Source of the DNA: Arachis hypogaea
Taxonomy: Eukaryota; Streptophyta; Magnoliopsida; Fabales; Fabaceae
Length of the DNA: 64,000 bases
Direction: 5' to 3'
NCBI RefSeq assembly: GCF_003086295.3
Contig: NC_092040.1
Span: 3,286,001 to 3,350,000, forward strand
Every line of letters begins with the position of its first letter. Positions within the stretch are counted from its first letter, which is position 1. Shown piece after piece: positions 1 through 12,010 of this stretch. Position numbers and translations under genes: made by a program. A model generated the notes under the pieces. The model ran no database searches. It was not told the origin of the DNA and saw only the letters and a program-made list of their open reading frames with translations.

Positions 1-717
1 TTTTAGTTAATAGTTGAAAGTCGTTTTATAATAATTTAATTAAATATATTAAATTATTTAATAATTTTTAATTAATAATTTTATATATATCTAACTACAT
101 TAAATTTTTATGTATGACAATTGTTTCGTAACTCCTAAAATTTAAAGAATAAATTATTTTTTATAAATTATTGTATAATAAATTTATTTCCTATGTTTTA
201 ATTACATGAAATAATTATATGTTTAATCGATCTAATATTTGAATAAAACTAAGTCTTAAAATATGTATTAAATATATTCTAAAATTACATAAATATTTAT
301 CAAATTTTATAATTCAATGAGAATAAAATAATATGATAAATTAATTATCTAAAATTTAATTTAAATATAATACTCTATATTTAAATAAAATATATAAAAG
401 ATATATTTTATATATTAAATATGTTTATAATTAGACTTAAATAATAAATAAAAAATAATTTTTTCTTTAATTTCTGAAAAATATAAGAATAATTGCCTTC
501 AAATAATTCAATTTAACAAATTATATTTCCTAATATATTTTAAAAAAAATAAAATTATTTATTTTTAATTTTTTTCATTAAACATTAAGATATAATAGTT
601 TGGATATATTATAGTGATTTGAAATAATTATTTTTAAAAGCTAATATTTTTAATAATATAAAAGTATATGCAGTTTTTATTATAATACTCAAGCTAAGAG
701 GGCCATGGCCACTCCAG
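1..717. other. AT-rich intergenic DNA, no gene seen
   Basis: Very AT-rich sequence with short A/T runs and no open frame of note. I see no gene, terminal repeat or other structure up to the left edge of the gypsy element that begins at 718. Confidence 0.6.
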
Positions 718-965
718 TGTCATAAAAAATTTTAGATGATTAAATTTCACGGTATTTATATAGGTTTTTTGAAATGTTTGAGAATGTTTTAGATGATTCT
801 AGAACATTCTAAAATATTTTAAAAGGTTTCGAAAAATCTTAAAAAGTCCTAGAAGACTTTGGAAGATCATAAAGTATTTTAAAAGAATTTGAACGTATAT
901 AAAAGAATTTAGAAAGTTGTGATATGATAGATATTTGTAATCAAGATTCTGGATAATTAATCTGA
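718..965 (+). repeat. Truncated 5' LTR of the gypsy element
   Basis: This aligns by eye with the first part of the 3' LTR at 3428, with many substitutions, as far as the shared TTAATCTGA near 957-965, where similarity stops. The remaining roughly 300 bp of LTR are missing. The divergence suggests an old insertion. Confidence 0.7.
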
Positions 966-1409
966 GAGAGTGAATGCCTTACTCAAGTGTTACTTGAGGC
1001 ATTTTGTAAGCGCTAATCAAAAGGATTGGACAAAATTCATAGATATTGCTCAGTTTTCATACAATTTGCAAAGGAGCAAGTCCACATGAAAGAGACTATT
1101 CAAGATTGTGACCGGACAACAGCCATTTGTACCATACTCTCTTTCTTCCTCTTACCCAAGAAAGAGCCTTGGAGCTTATCATATGATTAATTCATAGAAA
1201 AGATAAACAGATTTACTCATTCTTACCTCGACAAAGCTGCAAAGAGGATGAAAAAATGGGTAAATAAGAAAAGGAGACATGCAAGCTATCAAGTGGGATA
1301 TAAGGTAATGATTAAACTTCTTCCACAACAATTCAAAGCCTTTCGCAAGGATCATAAGGGTTTAATCCGCAAATACGAAAGATCATTTGAGATCATTGGA
1401 CATGTTGGA
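966..1409 (+). pseudogene. Integrase C-terminal fragment, gypsy pol remnant
   Basis: Conceptual plus-strand translation gives interrupted peptides matching the end of plant gypsy integrases (RHFVSANQKDWTKFIDIAQF, VTGQQPFVPYS), with several stops and frameshifts. The coding sense resumes at 3059 after the nested insertion. It is non-functional. Confidence 0.7.
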
Positions 1410-2783
1410 TGATGGATTACCATGTGTTCATAACACGCAGCGGAAGAAAAAGAAAGTAATCCCAAAGATCTATTTTTGTGTTTAAACTTTATTCCAATAA
1501 TAAATATGTAGTAGATCAGATCTAAATACCTTTAAACGTTTTAGTGAAAATCACTTTCTCCTTCGATGGTGCGAAGGTGCTATGCGTATCCACACCGAGA
1601 CCAACCTTTGCTGTCAACTCCTTGACCAATGGACATCTAATCTAAATTGAGAAACCTCTTGCAACTTTTTGCATGCCATAAAATTCTTCTCCAAGAATTA
1701 GGCTTACATACATTTATGTGTGTAGAGGCAAAGGAATAAAACTCTTGTTATTCTCTCGTGACTTTTCTGTACTCTTGACGTACATATATATAGTATGAGA
1801 TTTGTTACTGATTTTAAATTTGATTCTCAATTCAAATTTAAATCATATATTGAAATTCCAAATCTGAATCATTCAAATTTTATGAATCATATCATAACTC
1901 AATTTGAAAACAGAATCAGTTAGGATCTCATCCAAATTCAGAAATAGAATAACTAATTATTCTCAAATCTCATTTAATATTCTCAATTATCATACTATTA
2001 TTATATTCTTGGTGCTAGCAAAGAATATAATAATATTCCATTTGAATTAATATAATTATTTATTTGATCAAATCAAAATAATAATTAAATAATTCTATAG
2101 CAAATGTTAGAATACTCGTTAGTGTGTGACCCCATAGGTTCAATACTAAGCAGGTAGTAAATTAGTCGTACTAAATTTACTAATCAAGGTTGGTGTCTAG
2201 CAACACTCCTCAACGACCCGATAGTATGAAGTAATATATTTTTACTAAGAACCTCAGAAGAACAAAGTATAATTCCTTCCATCTTTCCAGCTCTTGGTTA
2301 ACCCTTAGAGTATGGTTTAATTGTCAAACTCTAACTTGTTACCATTATTATAATGAACTGTGAATGATTTAAGAAACGCATTTCTTCATTCATTCAATCC
2401 CCTTGGCCAAGGTTTTATTCATCTCAATCATTATAATCATAGAGTTCAAACTCTTTACCGAGAGTTGACGGATTCCTTATTGACTAATCATTAATTCTAC
2501 AAGTATTTAAATCATACCCAATATCCATTCAACTAGCACCCTAGGGTATTAGGTGTCCGGAATCAAAGTATAATAAATACGTTGTTAATTACAATGATAG
2601 TCGCAGGTCAAAGGAAACTCTATTACTATGTTTATCTTGAGAATATCCTATTGACAAATATGCGGTAATTATAACCATTAGGAATTCTCAGAGTGAGCCA
2701 ATTCAATGGTCATATTCCTATATGCACCATCTATATATATAATTTAATAAATGAGATCTATTAATCTTCATCCAATGAAAACC

Positions 2784-2836
<53 letters not shown>

Positions 2837-3058
2837 ATCTTTTCGGATTATTAATGTCCTTTTTAATAATTCTATGACCAAGAACAATTTAGATTAAATT
2901 ATAAAAGATTTATCTCTCAATATTGTGATCACTATCACAATGATAAATCTCTAAATTTAATCAAGGACCTTATTATATTAACATTTTAATATAATAACAA
3001 TAACAAATTATTTAACACGTGATTGATTGGATTATGGTCATACTACTTATTCCCAACA
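1410..3058 (-). mobile_element. Solo LTR, probably copia, nested in the gypsy pol
   Basis: A 1649-bp segment with TG..CA ends is flanked by the 5-bp duplication TTGGA (1405-1409 and 3059-3063). Removing it rejoins the integrase/chromodomain reading sense across ...GHV and GEIVYKVQ. It has no internal coding sequence, which fits a solo LTR. Read on the minus strand it begins TGTTGGGAATAAGTAG, a start familiar from plant copia LTRs, so I place it on minus. It contains the string AACACGCAGCGGAAG and an AT microsatellite. The copia assignment is from memory of such ends; the insertion boundaries are directly visible. Confidence 0.75.
2784..2834. repeat. (AT)n microsatellite
   Basis: An uninterrupted AT dinucleotide run of about 50 bp inside the solo LTR. 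It is likely to vary in length between accessions. Confidence 0.9.
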
Positions 3059-3427
3059 TTGGAGAGATTGTTTACAAAGTACAATTCCCTCCTTCTATGA
3101 AGATCTACCCGATCTTCCATGTGAGTATGTTTAAACCATATCATGAAGACCAAGAATCCAAGATGAACCATGTAGAGGTGATTCAAGTCGTGCTTCGTGT
3201 GTGGTGATTAGATTCTTTGATAAACAAATCGAAGAGATCTTAGCTAATCGTGTCGTGCAATGAAGAGGAGTAACACCAAGTATCCAATAATTGATCAAGT
3301 GGAAAGGACTCCCGATAATCGAAACTAGCTGGGAAGCTCGTGAAGATCTGTGGCAATTTCAAGAACACTTAGAATACTATCATAAACAGAACGCGACGAG
3401 GACGTCTATGGAATAGGCGGGGGAGAA
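3059..3427 (+). pseudogene. Chromodomain end of the gypsy pol
   Basis: The intact stretch GEIVYKVQFPPSMKIYPIF followed by HVSMFKPYHED is the integrase-to-chromodomain linker of plant chromoviruses. Further on, a broken frame gives pieces resembling a chromodomain (near 3300-3400: TSWEAREDLWQFQEH). It ends at a polypurine tract (about 3415-3427) adjoining the LTR. Stops and shifts show that it is dead. Confidence 0.7.
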
Positions 3428-3977
3428 TGTCACAGAAAATTTTAGAAGATTAGATTTCATGGTATTTGTATAGTTTTTTGGAGTGTTTGATAATACTCTA
3501 GATGGTTCAAGAATATTCTATAATGTCCTAAAAGGTCTCAGAAGACCTTAGAAAATTCTAGAAAACTCTGGATGGTCATAGAGTATTCTATAAGAGTTTG
3601 ATGTATATAGAAGTATGAAGAGTAGTATAGAATAATCTAGAAGTATTTAGAAAATTGTTGTAGGATAGATATTTGTAATGAAGGTTCTGAATGATTAATC
3701 TGAATCGTTGATTAGATTTAATCCTAACAATTATTCATTAAGGAGGTGGATAGTTATAAATAAAAGGTGAGAGTTAGAATTTTAGGGTGTGAGTCATTTG
3801 TAACAAACACTTGAATAATAAAGTATTCTTTTTATGAAAGTTTCATTTCTCTTGTGTTCTTACTTCTTAATTTTTTGCTAAATACTCAGAGTTAAGCTGA
3901 CTTGATCTTTAACTTAAAAAGTTGAATAAATTTGAGTGACAACACAGTAACATTAAAGTGTGTTTAAAGCCATGACA
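3428..3977 (+). repeat. 3' LTR of the gypsy element
   Basis: A 550-bp repeat beginning TGTCACAGAA and ending ATGACA. It contains a TATA-like box TATAAATA at 3755-3762 and AATAAAG about 70 bp downstream, as expected for the U3-R region. It is preceded by the polypurine tract and followed by CCAG, the target duplication. Confidence 0.8.
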
Positions 3978-4535
3978 CCAGGCACACAAGCTCCATAGTT
4001 TTATTATGAGTTATTATATACTTAAATAGCATCTCTTGTAATTAAATAATAAAAACAGATTTTTATATAAATATATTTGATATTTTTATTTTATAACAAT
4101 TCGTGTCTTTGAGTTAGCAACTTATAATATTTTATATGTATATTTTTTCTTTTTAACATATTACTATGATGACTTGTGTGTGTGACTAAAATTTTAATAA
4201 TAAAATGAAAAAAAAATTCTGCTCTTTTCAAACTAGTCTAGCTCCGCATCTATATGCTTAGAAGATGGTATTGAAAGAAAGATTTATTGATATATACAAA
4301 AACTAAACCTCATCTATAATCTATAATTGTGCATAACGGAAATGATACATAATAGTTTGTTACAAACACACTTACAAACATACCTATAGTATCATTTTGA
4401 AGGGGAAAAAATAAGATACATATTTTATCTATTTGAACAAACCTTGCTTATAAAAAATTACAAATAATAATAGAAGTAGCTCCAATCCAATCATGTAAAA
4501 AAATTAAATAAGAGGCATAGCAATGAACACAAAAA
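3978..4535. other. Spacer and likely 3' UTR of the PILS gene
   Basis: AT-rich spacer between the gypsy element and the PILS stop codon. The part near 4300-4535 probably holds the 3' UTR of the minus-strand PILS gene. I see no coding sequence. Confidence 0.5.
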
Positions 4536-7500
4536 TTAAGCGACAAGCCACATGAAATAGGTTGACCAAAGTGTCACTGCAACTGAAGCCAAAATATATG
4601 TCCATAACATGATAATTGAACATTCACTTTCACCAGCTCCGAACAACTGTGCTATGGTTGCTGAAAAATAATGAAAGTAAATTCCAAAATAACGTAACTA
4701 ATTAAAATTAAGTCATATGTAGTCAAATTATTTATATGCACAATTCCTAGTTTTGGCACAAAAAATGACGTTACAAGTAAATTTGCATTTTTCTGATAAA
4801 TAGATACCAACATCATAAATCAATATGAATGGAAAATACTATGTTTATACGAAAAATCATTCATTATGTATTTGTATATAAATATATGTGTTGTTTAACT
4901 TATTTTAATGTGTATTTTATATTTTAATATATATTCTATACGGATAGGTTATTTGATGGCTGATTTTTTATGTGCACGTAGCATTATTGTACATTTATAC
5001 AGACATCAAAAGTATGAGATTAGAACATTGGTTATACATACCTATAGCCATAGCTGGTGGAAGTGCATATTGAAGCAGCAGCATAAACTGATATAAGGGA
5101 TCTGCAGGCACCAAACCCAATTGTGTAGCCCATTTAACAATCAGAACACCCAAAATTGGCAGCAAAATGTATCTCACTACCAAAATTCCTATGACCGTCC
5201 AAAATGGAGTTCTTGCTCCCTTCAACCCTGTGCCAATCATCAATAGAAACAAAGATTCATTTATAATCCGCAAAGAGAAAAGTCGAAAGAAAAAATCATC
5301 TTTACGTTCTTTCTTTTTATCTGTTACTGTCACGTTTTAGTACATCTTTAAATTGACGTATTTGGTAAGGATGTGACAGTGACAGATAAAAAGAGATTAC
5401 AAATTAAGAAGAGTGATACAATGTAGTTTTACCTTTAAGGAGGTTTGCACCCATAATAAGGGTGATGGTTGGAATTGCTGCTTCACTGCATATAATAATA
5501 AGGTATCATAAGCAAATAAAAACTTTCCTAAGAAAATGTTTCTTTTGTACTTGTAGCCATGTAAATGAGTAATATATGATGATTTTGATTCTGTTTGTTT
5601 TGAGCAATGAAGTTTTGAAGGACTGCAGACTTATTAGATAAAATCATGCAGTGAGAAAAGCTAAGTAGCTAGAATAAGTGCCCTCTACACAATTTTGGTT
5701 TTTTAGTAACTTGAAAATTTAAAAGATGAAGGTTTGTGATGCATACCCCACCATAGTAACAGAATCTTCAACCACATGAAGTGGAGCATTGCTTCCAATC
5801 AGGAGATTACGTAGCGGGGAAATTACACCAACAATGAATCCAACAATCTACGGAACTTTAAAGTGTCAGTTATATGGATCAAACGATATCATAATACCTT
5901 GACAATTGTCATACTTTGTCTCTAAAATCATTTCACCAAAAGGCAGGATTTTCCTTCTTATTATCAACCATGTATTATGGAAATGATTTTAGAGACATGA
6001 CCATTGATCTCAGATGATAGATGAACACTGTATCATACCGCTCCAAGAGTTGCAGGCGAAAATACGGCTTTGATATTGGAGTTGAAGAAAATTGCTTTGA
6101 ATTTTTGCTTTATTTTATCTGTCATTGATACCTGCAATAAAGCACCCAAAAATGTTTGGAATCAGTACAATTCTTGTCATAATGAAATTCTGTGACCTTT
6201 AAAAACATGAGTTCTGCAAAGCAGAAAGTTTGAGATAATGTAATCAGTGATTAGTAGTACTATACTAAAGGGTTATGCAGTTTGTAGAGGTTTCATTGAA
6301 AACCATAGATTCATTCAAATCTCCAAAAGCCTATATCCATGTCCAGAACTCCAGATTTGAATTCACTCTCCAATCTCCAATGTCCATGTATACAGTTAAT
6401 ATGATGCTGATACAGAAACATTTCCAATACCTTTATAACCTTTCTTAAGATCATAATCTTTCTTTTTGAACCTATGAAATAAGTCTCTTTCAAGAGGGAA
6501 AGTTTATGTCACAACCTTAGATTTTTCTCCAGCTTCTGTGGAAGAAAGTAGTTGGTTGTATGAATCATCCTCTTTCGCCGGATACTTGGACGGCGACTCT
6601 GGCGAGCATTCGTCAGGGAACGGCCCTAATAACTCCCCTGAAGCATGGATAGAATGAATGGAATGAATGCTTGCAGTACTTTCTCTGTGGAATTTACTTG
6701 CTGAAACCCTCATTATGTTATAAACATAACTCCATATATAAACTGCTCCAATCTAGAGATTATAAACAAAACAAAACAAGAATTAGCCCCAAATTAACAT
6801 CATAATAAGAAGAGATAAAGAAGCTACATACAGCCATAGATAGTGAAGCATATGCCATCCCATATTTGTAGCAGACATCAGGATCTCCAAAAGGGCTACC
6901 TTTATCTTTGCATATAGCAGGGATAATGATTATAGGCAAGTTTCCTAAGTTTCCTGTTCAAACATTAATGAAAAATTTAAGCTTTCTCAGATCCATTAGT
7001 GCTAATACTTATTATTATACAAATTAAGAGAATTTAGAGGGTTGGTAATTACTATACCTGCAGAACAGACACCAATTATCAAACCTTCTAGGTTTTTGGG
7101 AGCCCTTGTGATTTTGACTAGGATCCATCCCAAAATTGACCCTATTATAAATGTAATGAGAATGTTCACTGGCATAAACCACCTTTAACAAAAGAAACAA
7201 AGTTAGAACACATGAATCAGAAGAAACAAATTTAAAGCAACATAAACATAACTACTACTACTCACAGTGTAACAAAATTCTCAAATGTTATAGTATCTGC
7301 CAAATTTCCTCCAACCAGTGCAGGATTGAACACATAATGCACAAGCTGTTACCAATTAATAAACACTCTTCACATCAGTAACATATACATACACACACAT
7401 ATATATATATACACACACATATGTAACAAGTTAAGTGACTTACATGATTGACTTGAATCCTTGCATCTTTTCCTAACAAGTTGACATTTTCAAGAGCAAG

Positions 7501-7578
7501 AAACAATCCAACTGCAGTGATTAACAAAACTTTGATGACTGGCAAAGAAGCAACATAGAAAAGATCCAGAAGCCCCAT
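4536..7578 (-). CDS. PIN-LIKES (PILS) auxin efflux carrier-family protein
   Basis: PILS proteins sit in the ER membrane and control intracellular auxin distribution. Ten coding exons join in phase with GT..AG introns: 7578-7444, 7345-7266, 7182-7058, 6953-6832, 6752-6516, 6131-6039, 5847-5747, 5485-5433, 5227-5042 and 4660-4536. They give 418 residues plus a TAA stop, the normal family length. The N-terminus MGLLDLFYVASLPVIKVLL starts the first membrane bundle. A hydrophilic loop (roughly residues 170-270, rich in Ser, Glu and Lys) separates it from the second bundle. Family-typical stretches include NLGNLPIIIIPAICKDKG, AIPTITLIMGANLLKG, PLYQFMLLLQYALPPAMAI and QLFGAGESECS. It looks closest to PILS3-type members, from memory. 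A leader intron upstream of the ATG is likely. Introns 6, 8 and 9 hold MITE-like or hairpin sequence. Confidence 0.93.
4860..4990. repeat. MITE-like AT-rich repeat in the last PILS intron
   Basis: The segment from TATGTATTTGTATATAAATA to GCACGTAGCATT resembles a second copy at about 42460-42605 (shared order: TATTTGTATATAAATATAT, TTTAA..TTATTTTAATGTGTATTTTATATTTTAATAT, then GGCTGATTTT-like). I recognise this as a repeat type common in Arachis DNA. The boundaries are unclear. Confidence 0.5.
5313..5393. repeat. Inverted repeat (hairpin) in PILS intron 8
   Basis: Arms at 5313-5333 and 5373-5393 are 21-bp inverse complements (core TTTTTATCTG..ACTGTCAC) with one mismatch, separated by 39 bp. This is probably the trace of a small MITE. 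It lies wholly inside the intron. Confidence 0.6.
5918..5996. repeat. Inverted repeat (hairpin) in PILS intron 6
   Basis: A perfect 17-bp inverted repeat, GTCTCTAAAATCATTTC (5918-5934) and its complement (5980-5996). Weaker pairing extends outwards to roughly 5900 and 6010. It fits a small MITE remnant in the intron. Confidence 0.6.
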
Positions 7579-8040
7579 CCTGATGATTCAGCTATACACT
7601 ATTAAATCCTACATACAAAGCACGAATCTTCAATAAACAAACATATATACAAATAGAATGAAGTGATTCATTTTATTACTAGAACTTTGGCAGCAAAGAA
7701 CACGTTCACAACGTGAAAGAGAAGAAGAAACAAAGAAGAAGACGAAAAAAAGAAAACAATAGAATATGGATTACTACCTCTGTCGTTTGAACATAGACAA
7801 AGCTTAATTTAAGAAAAGAAAAAAAATTGAAAAAACGTAACTGAATAGTTTCCCATATATGATGATGAGGCTTAATTGGCAACTGCACCAACCAACATTT
7901 ATACGAACAATGATTATTGGGTATAAAGTAAAATAAAAAATAAATAATAAAAAAAGAGGAAAAATAAAAGCTTGAAACTGTACACTTCTCCGCATCCAAT
8001 ACTATGCTGTGATAGAGAAATGGGAAAAGAAACAGATAAA
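7579..8040 (-). promoter_or_regulatory. Probable 5' leader and promoter of the PILS gene
   Basis: Upstream of the PILS ATG, on the minus strand, a plausible leader-exon donor (CAGAG|GTAGTAATCC, near 7765) and acceptors (TATAG or CATCAG just before the ATG) suggest a 5' UTR intron. The position of transcription start is not resolved. There is no coding sequence here. Confidence 0.4.
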
Positions 8041-11000
8041 ACCAAAAAAAAAAATTACTAATTTATCACTAAAAAATAAAAATTATATATGACGTTGGAA
8101 ATTTAATTAAAATAAAAAAGAAAAACAAATGTAGCTTTCTAGAAATGAACGCTTGATAAAATATAAAAAAATTTTAAAGTGTATTAATATATTAATATTT
8201 AAATAATTTTTAATTATACAAAATATATATAATATATAATTAAATTAACAATGAAATATTGGTCGACTAATATATTTAAAAACTTTCCTAAAATATATAC
8301 CATACATATGTACGCTCAATTTAGGGAGAAGAAAATGTGGTTGACCTTTAAAGTATTGTAAGAGTATTTTATTATTGATTAATTTATTAGTGCTATAATC
8401 TTTTTTTTTTTTTTTTGTACAAGTGTCATAATCTTTGAAGGTATTAGATAAGCACAAACGCTATATGAATAATCCTGAGCACTTCCAAATGGATCAATCC
8501 GATCTATTTAGATTCAACTTGCTTAAATTCATAAATTCAATGAGTTAATTTATTTAAGTTCTATTTATTTATGAGCCATAATATTTTAGTCCAGATTATT
8601 TATTATCACGCTAATAGATTAAATGGTCGACTCATTTATTATTTTATTTTACTTTTTAAAATATTTTAATAAAAATATTACTTTTAAGTAAAAACATTAA
8701 ATAAATATTTTTTAGTTAAATAGATCAAATTTTTTAATCAAATAAAAAATATTAACAAAAAGCTAATTCTTTTTAAAAGAATTAAAAATTAATTCGTTTA
8801 ATTTAAAATTTAAAAAAAATTAAAATCAGTTTAAATTAATTTTTAAAAAAAGTATTTATTTTTTATTTTTTTAAAAAAAAATTAATCAACAAAAATTATT
8901 TTATATTTGAATAGACTTTTTAAAAAAAATTTTTAAATATTAAAAATATCTTTTGTTTCTATTTTTTAAAGCAAGATATTATTAGCTTTTAAAAAAATTA
9001 ATTTTTTTAATAAAAATATTTTTTAAAAAGACGTATCCAAATAAATTTAAATCGAATAAAAATATTTTATTTTTTAAAAAAGATATTTTTTACTCAAAAA
9101 ATCAATCCAAACTAACACTTAATTTAAAAGACAAAACCTATCTTTTTAAACTTATAAATGATCTAATCTGATAAATTTATTCTATTTTAATAGTCCTAAA
9201 TTAACCATTAATTAATTTACATACAATCACTATAAATGGATATATATTTTAGTAATTTAAAATATATATATATATATAGTAAAAATTAACTATTAAATTA
9301 ATTATTATATATTTATATATGTTATTTTAATTAAATAACCAATTATTAAAATAATAAATTTATAATAGATGAATAATTAAAATAATTAAATATATATACG
9401 ATAACTAATTAGTGATTGACTTTTTTAGGAGAACGTAGCAGTGGAGTGGCAATAATTTGAATGAGGGTGTGGTGGCAATTGTACTAGTAAAGCACATGGC
9501 GAATATTGTGAATGATTGATTTGAAGGGACCATAAAGAAGTTGTTTAATGTTACTTTTTCCAATTAAGCAATGGTAATAATAAGGGAGAGTAATGTTGCT
9601 CTCTTTAAAGATCAAAGTTAGGTCGCATTAAAATTCTCAACTTACTTTGATGTTGGCCCCAAGTGGTACACACATACATAACATCATGAAATTAATGTAC
9701 ACAAGACATATAGTTGATAATTCTCACTGTTTCTTGGTGTCTATTCTCACTTTTGTTTGGTTGTATCTACCCAAGAAGGGAAAAAAAGAAAATAAAAAAA
9801 AAGAAATTGAGACAGAACAGGATTATTGTGTGTCTTGTTGCCATTATTATTGTTTATGGCAAACAAGAAAGGAACTGGTGAATGAAGCAATCATTGCTGC
9901 TCAGTCAAATTTGAAATTTCTATTAGGTAAATTTTATAGTAGTTATAATTTGGCTGATTTTTTTGGTTATGGAAGAGGTGATGGTGTTGTGTCAGGTTAT
10001 GGATGATGGAGGTGTTATACTAATTTGTGGGATAGTTTTTTGTTCAAATTTGGTGTTAAGAAATCAGACTTTCTGAATTCTTTGTTTTTAAGTTTTTGAA
10101 AGCAAATCGGAGGGTCCGTTTTGCATGGAGAGAGAATATGAAATTCACATAAAATAAATCAGATCCTGCAATTTTTTCGTGATCAAATTTTTTTTATGAT
10201 TTACATAAAATCGGATGGTCCGTTTTCTCTGTTAATTTGCTTTTTGAATTAAGTTCAAGAAGTCACTGGGTTCGAGTTGTGCCTAACACCACACCAATGT
10301 TAAGCACCACTCCTCTCCATATCCAAGTCCAGCACCAGCTTTGCCTCCATAATCAAATTAAAAAGCGGTTATAATTTGGTGTCTAATTTTTTTAATTTAT
10401 TATTTATGATAAATTTTAAATATTTAATAATTATTTATTTTTATATTTTTAAATAAAATATTATTTTTTTAATAAATTAGATAAACACTTTTAGATATTA
10501 TAGTAATTATCTTTCTATTAAGAAATAAAGTCATACTCTAGGGTGACAAAACGATAAATTAAGTGGTGGCTGAAATTCACACTTCATTTATTGTAAAACG
10601 AAGAATGTTTGAACCACGGTAAAATTAAAAAATGTGGGCTCAAAACATATTGTTAAACTATTAAATTAAAAAATTTAGACTAATAATTAAAAATATTAAC
10701 CAAAACAATAAATTATATGACATTTAAGTTTTTTTCTAGTTAAAGTCTTAGAGACTACTTATTTATTTATTTGTTTGTTTATGTTTTGCATTGGATCGTT
10801 AAACACGTTTTTAACTGTGTATGTTGAAAATAAAGCCATTATTAGGTGAACTTTATTGTAACTTTAGAAGAGAGAGAAACTAACAGAGTATTATTTATTC
10901 ATTGTTTCAGATTATCTTTTAAATAGTGAAATGAAATATAGTTGTGTTTCATATAATAAAATAAAGTAATAAATAGTATTAGCACCTTAATTAGTTGTTT

Positions 11001-11679
11001 AATAGTAAGAGGATTTTGGCTTTTATAATAGGGTTAAACGGTTAAACCTTAATTAGCACCTTAATTATTTTTTTTCTTTTAAGAATTAGTCAAAAATTAA
11101 ATAATATGAACACGAACACCTCTTTCATCTAAGCTTCCAATTAAACCCAATTAGTTAGTATACACATAGTACGGTTTAGGGTTTATGCATTCTTATGACT
11201 TGAAATAATTATTGGTGTATCTATATTAAGTTTATTGTTAATTATTAGTGAATTTTCATATTTGTTATCATGATTATAACGCTATATATATATATCGCCA
11301 GAAAAAGCAAAACTCTTATTCTAATTATCTAATCTAATAATAATAAAGTTATGTCAAATAGGATTACGTATTGAAAGAGACAGCCGTTGAGAAATTCCTC
11401 TCAATCGGGACAGGACTAGAAGAAATACACACTTAAAAAAATTAATTAATTAAACATAAATTAATTTACTATTTATATATTATATGTGCATTAAATATTA
11501 ATGAATAAATCCATAAAAAATGAGCTTCAAAAAGTAAAATGTGGAAAATCTAGAGCCACACATGTCAAGAGAAAAAAAAGGCTAGGCATGTTTTTGAGTA
11601 CATGTTCATCTTGATTTCTAAATTTGCAAATTAAACATTATTCTTTAATTATTTGGGTCCTTAAGATTGCACAATAAAA
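8041..11679. other. AT-rich intergenic DNA, no supported gene
   Basis: Long A/T-rich stretch with imperfect A/T repeats (8620-9400). A 119-codon open frame at 9647-10006 has no recognisable motif and AT-driven composition, so I do not call it. A pair of direct repeats at 10104-10226 is listed separately. Around 10375-10520 there is AT-rich repeat sequence resembling that near 43127-43200 in opposite orientation. Confidence 0.5.
10104..10226. repeat. Pair of 19-bp direct repeats with a palindromic core
   Basis: Two copies of AAATCGGANGGTCCGTTTT (10104-10122 and 10208-10226) differ at one base and lie 104 bp apart. Each contains the near-palindrome CGGANGGTCCG. No role is evident. Confidence 0.6.
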
Positions 11680-12010
11680 AATTGTGGCAGTTTAAACTGA
11701 ATTTAGCGACGGTTATAAACAATAAAAATTAAATTAAAAAATTATGCGGTTTTAAACTGTCGCAAAAAAATTAAAAAATAATTTAACGGTTTTAAATTAT
11801 GACAATTTATGCTCGTTTAAAAAAGAACAGGTAAATCCTGTATATGGACAATATATTAGATTAACGGCAATTATACTAGCGATTATTGAAATTTGCCGTA
11901 AAAACTAATTCCTACATCTTAAATTACGCGTGAAATGTAATTTTGTAGCGATTTAAAACTGCGGCTATTGGCAAAATAAAATGTCGCTATTTGATGCGTT
12001 TGTTGTAGTG
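11680..12010. mobile_element. CACTA-like transposon end
   Basis: The segment ends ...GCGTTTGTTGTAGTG (12010), the inverse of the CACTACAACAAA terminus typical of plant CACTA elements. The preceding about 330 bp carry repeated subterminal motifs in both orientations (GCGGTTTTAAACTGTCGC, AACGGTTTTAAATT, GCGATTTAAAACTGCGG), as in such elements. I did not find the matching left end starting CACTA, so this is probably a partial element. Confidence 0.5.

Larger units (their letters stand above)
718..3977 (+). mobile_element. Deleted Ty3/gypsy chromovirus-like element with nested solo LTR
   Basis: The left boundary (TGTCATAAAA at 718) and a full 3' LTR (3428-3977) share a related sequence, flanked by a 4-bp duplication CCAG (714-717 and 3978-3981). 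Only about 248 bp of the 5' LTR remain (718 to about 965). It is joined directly to late integrase sequence, so most of gag-pol is deleted. Internal remnants at 966-1409 and 3059-3427 encode decayed integrase and chromodomain-like peptides such as HFVSANQKDW, VYKVQFPPSM and HVSMFKPYHED, typical of plant Del/Tekay-type chromoviruses. A polypurine tract (GGCGGGGGAGAA, ending 3427) abuts the 3' LTR, which fixes the plus orientation. A 1649-bp solo LTR splits the element. Confidence 0.8.

Noticed and set aside
9647..10006. 119-codon plus-strand frame
   Set aside because: AT-driven composition, no recognisable motif, no promoter or splice evidence.
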